In this document: piece by piece, positions 26,690-34,219 of the stretch
Position numbering within the stretch: the stretch's first letter is position 1
Layout: each line of letters starts with the position of its first letter
Assembly: GCF_001715195.1 (NCBI RefSeq)
Contig: NZ_MDWE01000011.1
Coordinates: 102,406 to 166,405, forward strand
From: Rhodohalobacter halophilus
Lineage (GTDB): Bacteria; Bacteroidota; Rhodothermia; Balneolales; Balneolaceae
Direction: 5' to 3'
Length of the DNA: 64,000 bases
Notes under the pieces: generated by a model
What the model was told of the DNA's origin: nothing
Seen by the model: the letters and a program-made list of their open reading frames with translations, nothing else
Database searches by the model: none
Translations under genes and position numbers: made by a program

Positions 26690-26713
26690 TCCAACTAAAA
26701 AAGGGGGTGTTTA

Positions 26714-27838
26714 ATGCACCCTCTATTCAAATATAATGTGGTCGGAAATATGGAAAGAATTGTTTCAAATATCCTACTGATTGTTTTTTGTTCAATAATA
26801 GTACAGGCATGTGCTAAAGAAGACAAAGCAAAGAACGGAACCATTGTTCAGTTGGAAAAAGCATCAGAACTGGATATAAATGTTACAGACAACGCGCTCG
26901 GGGAGTTTTTAGGGGAAATTGTTGTAGATGAGGAGAATGGTTATTTATACGGCGTTGATTTAAGAGCTCGAACAGCATATCGAATAGCTTTGGAAACAGG
27001 AGAGGCTACATCATTAGCCCCCGAAGGACGAGGGCCTCAAGAGTTGTCGATGCCGGTTCAGATTGCAATAGGGGATAATGGAATTAAAATATATGATAAT
27101 TCCCAGAATGTGATTGCCCTTCTTAGTGGTGAATCTATAGTTGATAAATTCCCGGCTTATGGGGAGCATTCAGTTTGGGTGAGAGGATATGCAGGATACG
27201 TGTGGGGAGAAAAACTGATCACATCCATCGAAGATCCGGAAACTGTAAGAGAGTTAAATTTTGAAGAGGCTTCTCCAATCGGAATATTTGATTATCAGGA
27301 AAATGAACTTAAAAAAGTGGCCCGATTTTCACCTTCTGTGGATAAACTGGACGCTGAGTATAAGTATCCAATCATCTGGTTTGATGCTGAGAAGAATGTG
27401 ATTTTGTATATGCTACGGACCGATTACACTTTGATGGGTTATGATTTAGTTATAGGGGAAACCGAAGTGATTGCCGGGCATAAGCACCCGAAGTATCGGG
27501 TTAGAAGTAAATCGGTAAATCCGGGTGGGTCATCATCTATTTCTGCGGCTATGGAATTAGGTACCAGCATGTCTCAGGTTATTGGAGTAAACCGGGTGGG
27601 GAGTAGAATTATAATAGTATGGCAAAATTTCAATGATGGATATTATGAAAGTCAGGGAGATGACTCGCCCGGCAATGTAGATTATTTCGGTGTCGGATAT
27701 GATCTTTCTGAACCAGGTGATGTGGTTGAGTTTGAGCTTCCGGGTCGTTTCCTCGGTGTATATGACAACCAGTTAATGATCGAAGAAAACATGGGAGCTG
27801 CAGAGCTTGTGATCGGCTTTTACGAGTTTGATGAGTAA
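26714..27838 (+). CDS. Six-bladed beta-propeller lipoprotein, cassette 1
   Basis: 374 residues. A hydrophobic N-terminus ends in a lipobox (IIVQAC), so it is likely a lipoprotein at the outer or inner membrane. The body has repeating strand-turn patterns typical of TolB-like six-bladed propellers common in Bacteroidota (DEENGYLYGVD, GRGPQELSMP, LPGRFLGVYDNQLMIEE). The ATG at 26714 has a strong AGGGGG ribosome-binding site; an internal ATG at 26750 is the alternative. Paralogous to the protein at 28581 over its whole length but strongly diverged. In Bacteroidota such propellers often accompany NVEALA peptides; their role is unknown. Confidence 0.8.
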   Translation: MHPLFKYNVVGNMERIVSNILLIVFCSIIVQACAKEDKAKNGTIVQLEKASELDINVTDNALGEFLGEIVVDEENGYLYGVDLRARTAYRIALETGEATSLAPEGRGPQELSMPVQIAIGDNGIKIYDNSQNVIALLSGESIVDKFPAYGEHSVWVRGYAGYVWGEKLITSIEDPETVRELNFEEASPIGIFDYQENELKKVARFSPSVDKLDAEYKYPIIWFDAEKNVILYMLRTDYTLMGYDLVIGETEVIAGHKHPKYRVRSKSVNPGGSSSISAAMELGTSMSQVIGVNRVGSRIIIVWQNFNDGYYESQGDDSPGNVDYFGVGYDLSEPGDVVEFELPGRFLGVYDNQLMIEENMGAAELVIGFYEFDE

Positions 27839-28311
27839 GTGGGCATGATGTAGAACAATTGCTTTGCCTGACGCTGCCAGGTGCTTCGCACACTGGCAGG
27901 TCCTAATCTCAATTCTCACTATGCTTTTAACTTTTTCTATTTCTGCAATTCAAAAGTTCAGCCTCTTTCGTCCGGTAAGTTTAAAACGAAGTCTTTTAAA
28001 TATTTAAGTCTCACTCCTCCCAAACCGCCCGGTTCCAGCCCTGAACGACCAGGAAGTGGCTGCGATGAAGCTGATTCGATTACGGCCGAACTATTTGAAA
28101 ATATTATTCATCGGTTTGACATTGATTCAATATATATACATATATATCCCTAAGAGCAAAAGGAACATGTGAATAGTGGATTGTCGGTGTTAAAGCGATA
28201 AGTCATGTTTACAGTAAAACGAACTCTCCTTTTGTGATCATGTGAATGCAGCGTGCATTCTAAACCGGTTATAACGGTTCGATAACAGTACAATTAAACA
28301 ATGATCATTTT
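27839..28311. repeat. Direct-repeat block, copy B, plus cassette 1 3' flank
   Basis: 27850-28018 resembles the 3' flank of the second propeller (29690-29821), with shared segments such as AAAAGTTCAGCCTCTTTC. Then 28019-28260 repeats copy A. A hairpin CTGCCAGGTG-CTTCG-CAC(A)CTGGCAG at 27874-27899 is present here but collapsed to a single CTGGCAG after cassette 2. The M28-peptidase 3' relic sits at the junction. No gene is supported. Confidence 0.75.
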
Positions 28312-28581
28312 ATGAAACGATTAAAAACAACACTGTTAACACTATTTTCAGTAGCAGCTTTTTTATTGCTGATGATGTTTAACGTAACCACAACGGATGA
28401 GGGTTTTGAATTAACTCTGTGTGGGGAAACGGTTTTAGCAAATGATGGTGAATGCCTGGAAGTGGAAGGAGAGGTTACACCACGGTTGTTAAATTACACC
28501 GGGGATCCAAATCATCCCTTAAATTGCAATCATGCAGGCAATGGATGTGTGCCATGTACATCAACGCCAATTCCGGAATAA
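28312..28581 (+). CDS. NVEALA-like secreted peptide precursor, cassette 2
   Basis: 89 residues. A basic start (MKRLKTT) leads into a hydrophobic leader (LLTLFSVAAFLLLMMF), then FELTLCGETVLAND, an acidic/polar spacer and a cysteine-rich end with C-x6-C-x2-C (CNHAGNGCVPC) and TSTP. The leader is nearly identical to cassette 1 while the middle differs strongly, the pattern of a precursor whose mature part diversifies. The stop overlaps the propeller ATG by one base (TAATG), so translation is probably coupled. Assignment to the NVEALA family is tentative. No peptidase-containing ABC exporter is in the window. Confidence 0.7.
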   Translation: MKRLKTTLLTLFSVAAFLLLMMFNVTTTDEGFELTLCGETVLANDGECLEVEGEVTPRLLNYTGDPNHPLNCNHAGNGCVPCTSTPIPE

Positions 28582-29675
28582 TGGTAATTAGAGCTAATTT
28601 TTTGTTCAGAATTACAGGGGTGGCTATAATAGCACTCCTGTTTTTTTATTCATGCAATCAAAATTCATTTGACAAAGTAAAAGATGCAAAATTGGAGAGG
28701 GTTGGTGGAATTGTTGTAAATAATCAGTTTGATCAACCTGAACTCATTATGGAGGGGCTACGTGTTGATGATGCAAAAAGTATTGCATATGGCATTGATG
28801 TGAAACATCGGCTTCCTTTTAGATTCTCTTTAAGAACAGGTGACTTTCATTTTTTAGGAAAAAAAGGAAGAGGGGCTCAAGAGCTTGCACAACCCTCACT
28901 TCTGGCAGTAATCGATGGATACATTTTAGTTTATGATACTATTTTGGATATGATCGCCTATTTGAAGGATGATGAAGTAGAAAGTAAAATTGGAGGTTTT
29001 AGTAAGCACGGTATATGGCTTCGGGGGTTGTATGGATACTATTGGAATGGCCACCTGATAACAGCAATAAAGGAGCCGGATAAATTAAATGCACTTGATT
29101 TTGATCAAGCCATCCCTATTGCATTGCTGAATTTATCTGACAGTACGCTTACTAAAGCAGGCCGCTTTTCACCCACATTAGACGAATTAGACTCCCTGCA
29201 AAAGTATCCTCTCCTTGCTTTGAATCATGATACAGGTTTGATGTATTATGTATTCCGGTCGGATTATACTGTTATGAAACTTGACTTAGAATCCGGAGAA
29301 ACAACGATAGCTAGTTCGTACAAACCCTTAAAAATGCGAATAAGAACGATCTCGTTCGATCATAATAATGCATATCACTACTCTTTACATTTCTCCAAAC
29401 AACTGAATGAAGACAGGGCACAGCTAATAGGTGTAGATTTGTTGAAGGATCAACTGATCGTGGTACATCAAAATATGCAGGCTGAATTTTTGGATAACAG
29501 AGATCCCAAGTTTCTCGACTATTTTGGAGTGGTCTACGACCTACCCGATCTCTCCAATCCCCGTGAATTTACCCTCCCCGGAAAGTTGCTCGGTACGTGG
29601 GGAAACCGCCTGCTGATCGAAGAGAATGATGATGTGATGGAGTACACCATCGGATTTTATGAGTTTACAGAGTAA
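28581..29675 (+). CDS. Six-bladed beta-propeller lipoprotein, cassette 2
   Basis: About 364 residues from the ATG at 28581. The reading frame is open further upstream but overlaps the peptide gene. This ATG gives a proper lipoprotein signal (ITGVAIIALLFFYSC), with the lipobox cysteine near residue 25. Propeller-like repeats match cassette 1 in the same order (KGRGAQELAQP, RFSPTLDELDSLQKYP, FRSDYTVMKLDLESGET, LPGKLLGTWGNRLLIEE). Start and upstream stop share one base, so it is coupled to the peptide gene. Confidence 0.8.
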   Translation: MVIRANFLFRITGVAIIALLFFYSCNQNSFDKVKDAKLERVGGIVVNNQFDQPELIMEGLRVDDAKSIAYGIDVKHRLPFRFSLRTGDFHFLGKKGRGAQELAQPSLLAVIDGYILVYDTILDMIAYLKDDEVESKIGGFSKHGIWLRGLYGYYWNGHLITAIKEPDKLNALDFDQAIPIALLNLSDSTLTKAGRFSPTLDELDSLQKYPLLALNHDTGLMYYVFRSDYTVMKLDLESGETTIASSYKPLKMRIRTISFDHNNAYHYSLHFSKQLNEDRAQLIGVDLLKDQLIVVHQNMQAEFLDNRDPKFLDYFGVVYDLPDLSNPREFTLPGKLLGTWGNRLLIEENDDVMEYTIGFYEFTE

Positions 29676-29821
29676 GCGGTTATGATGAATGACAACTGCC
29701 TTGCCTGACGCTGGCAGGTCCTAATTTCACTTCTCATTAGGCTTTTAGCTGCTGCTCTTTCTGCAATTTAAAAGTTCAGCCTCTTTCATCCGGTAAGTTT
29801 AAAAAGAAGTCTTTTAAAGTT

Positions 29822-32410
29822 TCACTCCTCCCAAACCGTCCAGTCCCAGCCTTCAATTCCGCGGTTGTTACGGCCAATCACATAAATCGGCTTTGTAAGG
29901 TCTGCATTGTTTAATGACGTTTCTGTATATGTATGTCGGATAGCTATTTCCCTTTGGTTACCTGAAAGATTCGTATACCGTATAATATAATCCTGTATGT
30001 CACTTTCGGGAAGTGGATTCCAGCTTACGTCTGTTATATTGCCTTGCCACCTGGTTATATCCAGTCCGGTTACTTTTGATGGAGCATTGGCCAGCATCAT
30101 CAGCGTAGCGGTTGTGGATCGAGAGACTTCCTGAACCAATCTGTGATTGATCGTCTCAAGCCGGTCGGTCGTTTGGTGATAGTTTGGATTACCCAAAATC
30201 GGGTAGGATCCGATTCCCCCGAGAACGTCACCGTATGCATCAAAGAATACATGTGCATCGGTGTTTCGGTAGTAGCGCGAATCGTATGTGATCAGGTCGG
30301 TAAATAACATGGCACCGGAGTGCTGCACATTTTTAATTCCGTGATTCGAAAACCGGATGGTGTTGTCGAGGCGGTGATGTCGCGTCCACCCCATCATGTC
30401 GTTGTTTACCACACCCTGAGCCCAAAGTCCTTCCTCTTCAGCTAAGCGAACAAACTCACGGGCTCCAAGTAATCCGGACTCTTCTGCCGTTAATGAAGCA
30501 AAAATAATCGTGGCCGGCTGGGGATTATTTGCCAGCACACGAGCAGCTTCCAGAAGTACGGCCGTACCCGATGTGTTATCATCTGCACCCGGACTGTGCT
30601 GCACGGAATCAAAATGGGAGCTTAAAATGTAAACCACTTCGGGATGTTCAGTTCCTTCAAGGCGGGCAACAACATTGGCCGTTTCAATATCCCCGGATGG
30701 GTTGAACCACTGCAGCTCCGGCTCATATCCAAATGATTTCAGTGTTTGGTAAATGTATTCGATCGCTTTTTGATTGCCGGGCTGACTGATATGCTTCGAC
30801 CCGAAATCGTAGAGATCTTTTTGATAGTGATAGAGTCGTGTCAGGTTGATCTCTTCGGTCAGCTCTTTCACAGAGTCCTGAATCGGTTCAAACATTTTTT
30901 CCGCATTGGCCAACAGCTCCTGTTCACTTCTCAGGTTTGCCTGAAGGCGCTCAATCAGTGTCTCTTTTGAGATTTTATCTCCAATCCTGACGAGGTATAC
31001 ACCCTGTTCCGGAGCAATTGTGTCGCCGCCGCGTTGAGCTACAACCAGCAGTTTGGTGCCATCCGGGCTTGGCATCCAATCATTCTCCATCGATACGGTT
31101 CGGATACGGTTGTTGTGGAAAAGCCTGTAAAAATCTTTTGTGTTGACATCATAAATGTGGGATCGGCGATGCCGGGATTCGCCCATCATTCCCACTACTT
31201 TCTCGTCATTCAAAAAGTGCGGAAAAAGTTCGTGCTGAATATCAAATGAGAGCTGTTCGTGCGTTCCATCTGCGGTGTGAACCATATGGAGATTCCAGCT
31301 GATTCCCTCGCGCAGCATATAGGCCAGTTTACTGCCATCGGGCGAAAGTGCAGGGTTCTGAATCGGTTCACTTGATGAAACCATCTCGATGGCTTCGAGT
31401 GATCGGCTGTTTAGGTCCACACTGTGGATTGCGGTGTCACCGTCATCATTAACCATAAATGCCAGGCGATTTCCGCTGGCTGAGAGAGTCGGAGCCTGTC
31501 CCACCCATGTATTTAATTTACCTTGTTCCAGGCTGAATAGGATTATTCCGTTTTTGATATCATAGCTGTGCCGCTCGATTTTTGCCGGTAAAGGAAATGG
31601 GGAGGAAGTGTAGGTGTTAAAAACTACGCGGTCACTGCCGGCTACAGGCAGCGGGGTATCAAAAAAACCACGCTCTGTTGTGATCTGGGTAAGCGCCCCA
31701 TCCTCAATGTTGACTGTAAAAATATGGCTTCGATCGGCTTGATCCGGATTGAGGCCTGAAAACCAAAGCAACCCGTCCTCATCAAAAGAGGGCGTCCGTA
31801 GAATTAAGTTTCCGGTATCAATTTTGTCGGTTGATCCGGATTGAAGATCAAAACGATAGAGCGAAGTGTTTAAAGAGGCTTCGTACTGTATTTCTCCGCG
31901 CAGCCGATTGATTTCAGCCCGATTTCTGGCATTGAACGCCTCAGATAGTTCGTTTTGAAGGCGCCCCAGCTTTTGAGTGGCTTCCGTTCCAAAAAAGATC
32001 GCATGCCTGCTATCCGGAGAAAATTGAAGGTCGGTTCCTTCAACAGTGTGAAGATGCTCCACACCCGATTCCGTAATTTTACCGATTTTCATGACCGGGC
32101 CGTTACCGGTCAGATCATTCCACATAAAATGGGTGTTATCCGGACTGAATACCGGATTTCGCCCGTCCTCGCTAATTTCATGAACTTTGTATATCTCACC
32201 GGTTAGTTTGGCAATGTCATCAAAATAGAGATCTGCGTCCGGCCCGTTCAGGATCTCCAGAAAATCCTCAATGGCACCGATGTAGTTACCGGCATCCCAT
32301 TTCAGATATCCTTCCAAGTATGGGCTGTTTGGATCTGGAGTCTGAGCCTGGGTTGAAATTGAAAATAGGATTGTGGCAAGAAAAATAGTTGTGGTAAACA
32401 GTCGGATCAT
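29822..32410 (-). CDS. Secreted M28 family metallopeptidase with beta-propeller and FN3 domains
   Basis: 862 residues. Signal peptide (TTTIFLATILFSISTQAQ), a short TPR-like segment (YLKWDAGNYIGAIEDFLEIL), a TolB/PD40 propeller (about 80-470), then a zinc aminopeptidase domain. M28 ligands are visible: SSHFDSV, SPGADDNTSG, LTAEESGLLGA and NNDMMGW, with a late YHQTTDRLETI histidine. A C-terminal FN3-like domain ends in GWDWTVWEE. It likely releases amino acids from peptides in the periplasm or outside. It is convergent with the propeller cassettes, and its last about 30 bp recur as relics at 26103 and 28014. Confidence 0.88.
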   Translation of the reverse strand: MIRLFTTTIFLATILFSISTQAQTPDPNSPYLEGYLKWDAGNYIGAIEDFLEILNGPDADLYFDDIAKLTGEIYKVHEISEDGRNPVFSPDNTHFMWNDLTGNGPVMKIGKITESGVEHLHTVEGTDLQFSPDSRHAIFFGTEATQKLGRLQNELSEAFNARNRAEINRLRGEIQYEASLNTSLYRFDLQSGSTDKIDTGNLILRTPSFDEDGLLWFSGLNPDQADRSHIFTVNIEDGALTQITTERGFFDTPLPVAGSDRVVFNTYTSSPFPLPAKIERHSYDIKNGIILFSLEQGKLNTWVGQAPTLSASGNRLAFMVNDDGDTAIHSVDLNSRSLEAIEMVSSSEPIQNPALSPDGSKLAYMLREGISWNLHMVHTADGTHEQLSFDIQHELFPHFLNDEKVVGMMGESRHRRSHIYDVNTKDFYRLFHNNRIRTVSMENDWMPSPDGTKLLVVAQRGGDTIAPEQGVYLVRIGDKISKETLIERLQANLRSEQELLANAEKMFEPIQDSVKELTEEINLTRLYHYQKDLYDFGSKHISQPGNQKAIEYIYQTLKSFGYEPELQWFNPSGDIETANVVARLEGTEHPEVVYILSSHFDSVQHSPGADDNTSGTAVLLEAARVLANNPQPATIIFASLTAEESGLLGAREFVRLAEEEGLWAQGVVNNDMMGWTRHHRLDNTIRFSNHGIKNVQHSGAMLFTDLITYDSRYYRNTDAHVFFDAYGDVLGGIGSYPILGNPNYHQTTDRLETINHRLVQEVSRSTTATLMMLANAPSKVTGLDITRWQGNITDVSWNPLPESDIQDYIIRYTNLSGNQREIAIRHTYTETSLNNADLTKPIYVIGRNNRGIEGWDWTVWEE

Positions 32411-32503
32411 CTATTCGGAAATCTTGATTAAGGGTTAACCGAATATATCCGAGTGAGTTGTAAAATCCTTATAAGAAATAGGTTCGGGAATAATATCCGT
32501 TAG

Positions 32504-33976
32504 TCAGGCTTTATGAGGTATGGTAAAGGTATAGGACGTTCCTCCACCGGTCGGTGAAGAAACACTCAGCTCAGCTTTGAGATTTTCCGCAAACGTACTG
32601 ATGAGCATTGCGCCGAGTCCGTTGCTTTCATCAGGATTGAAATTTGAAGGAAGTCCCGGGCCATTGTCCGAAATGGTCAAAAGAAAGTGGCTTCCTTCGT
32701 TTTTGAGAGAGATGGTCAAAACCCCGGTTTTGTCTCCCTGCAGCCTAAAGGCATGTTTAAATGAGTTGACAACCAGTTCGTTTACCAGCAAGCCGCAGTA
32801 GATAACTCTTTTTGAATCGATGTAAACCCGGTCCAGATCAAAAGTAAGAGTCACTTTTTTATTTATTTCTGCAAAGGTGGAATGAATCGATTCAGCTAAA
32901 TCTCTGATGTAGATGTCTAGCTGAATTTCCGACAGTGATTCAGTTTTGTAAAGCTTATCGTGGATTAATGCAATGGATTGAATTCGAGACTGGCTGTTCT
33001 GCAAAATCCGGATGGTCTTTTCATTTTCAGTGCTGTATGATTGCATTTCGAGCAAGCCGGAAACAATGGAGAGAGAGTTCTTAACCCGGTGGTGAATCTC
33101 TTTGAGAAGGAGCTCTTTTTGTTTGAGTGAGAGCTTTATCTCTTTCGTTTCAGTTTGAACACGATACCTTTGAAAGAGATAGATGATTAGGCTCAGTACG
33201 GCTATTCCAAGCAGGCTCCAAAATATCAGGCGAAGATAGTATGCAGGCAACCCGACGTAGTTTAGATCATCCGGGGTGCGCAGAAAAAGTTTGTAATTCT
33301 TTTCATCGGGTACTTCCGGATTGTACTCTGTGATGATGCCCCGAACCCCAATTTCATCCCCTACATTCAGTAGGTCAAATTTGAAATCTGAGAACATGAA
33401 ATGAAAATTGGAGACATAGATCATCATACTTCCGGAATGATCCTCAGGGGAGATCGTGACGTACTTTCCGTTAAACGTACTCCCTTTTTCGGTGATAATC
33501 CCTTGCCCTTCAACCAAAACACCAAGGAATTTTGCAGGTTCATCGATTGCATCATTAAGGTGTAAGGGTTGCAGGTGTTTTCGAGTTTGAAAAACCCGAT
33601 AGGAGTCTGCATCAACCTCAACAAGCCCGTTATAGGTATCAATTTTACCCCATACAAAGAGGCTGTCTCCCGGGGCAATAGGTTCTTCAATGTTGTATGA
33701 AAATATGGAGATACCGGACGAATTATTTTGGATAAAAACCTGAAGATATTGCTCATGAAATAGTCCGCTTGCTGAATTTGCAATTCCGGTAACGGTAACG
33801 TTCTCGCCCAGAAAATCGGGTATCCAATCATTATCTGCATCAGTTCTTATCTGCTCAAATGTCCAGGTTGTGTCAGTTTTACTCTGCCCATAGGAGACAG
33901 AAACAGGGAGGAGGAGGATGATTATGCAAAGGCAAGTTAAATGTGTGATGATCAGCTTTTGAAGCGGATAATTCAT
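32504..33976 (-). CDS. HisKA_2-type sensor histidine kinase with extracytoplasmic OB-like domains
   Basis: 490 residues. N-terminal signal/TM (LTCLCIIILLLPVSVSYG), then about 200 extracytoplasmic residues that look like two OB-fold modules (GENVTVTGIANSASG, GDSLFVWGKIDTYNG, GDEIGVRGIITEYNP). One TM helix follows (LIFWSLLGIAVLSLIIYLF). The kinase core has EIHHRVKNSLSIVSGLLEMQ, NELVVNSFKHAF and DNGPGLPSNF. No response regulator is next to it. The ligand is unknown; an OB-type sensor is uncommon for kinases. Confidence 0.85.
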   Translation of the reverse strand: MNYPLQKLIITHLTCLCIIILLLPVSVSYGQSKTDTTWTFEQIRTDADNDWIPDFLGENVTVTGIANSASGLFHEQYLQVFIQNNSSGISIFSYNIEEPIAPGDSLFVWGKIDTYNGLVEVDADSYRVFQTRKHLQPLHLNDAIDEPAKFLGVLVEGQGIITEKGSTFNGKYVTISPEDHSGSMMIYVSNFHFMFSDFKFDLLNVGDEIGVRGIITEYNPEVPDEKNYKLFLRTPDDLNYVGLPAYYLRLIFWSLLGIAVLSLIIYLFQRYRVQTETKEIKLSLKQKELLLKEIHHRVKNSLSIVSGLLEMQSYSTENEKTIRILQNSQSRIQSIALIHDKLYKTESLSEIQLDIYIRDLAESIHSTFAEINKKVTLTFDLDRVYIDSKRVIYCGLLVNELVVNSFKHAFRLQGDKTGVLTISLKNEGSHFLLTISDNGPGLPSNFNPDESNGLGAMLISTFAENLKAELSVSSPTGGGTSYTFTIPHKA

Positions 33977-34219
33977 TCGGGAGCCTGTAGTAGATGTAGA
34001 TAATTTTTAAGCGGATGTGTCAATTTAGTAAAAAACTTTGTGAATTATTACAGTGCATTCACTTTGCCCGGCTAATTAGTCGGAAGTTAAAAAAAGCGTT
34101 TTTCAGATCAATCGATCAATTTTTGTCATAGATTTGACAAAGATATTATCTCAAAAATCCCTTATTTTAAGACGATAGAAAAAGTAAGACTTTTAACATC
34201 TTGAAAGCACAGAGGATTT

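Noticed and set aside
34130..34160. TTGACA upstream of acnA as a sigma-70 promoter
   Set aside because: No -10 or TAnnTTTG element at an acceptable spacing.
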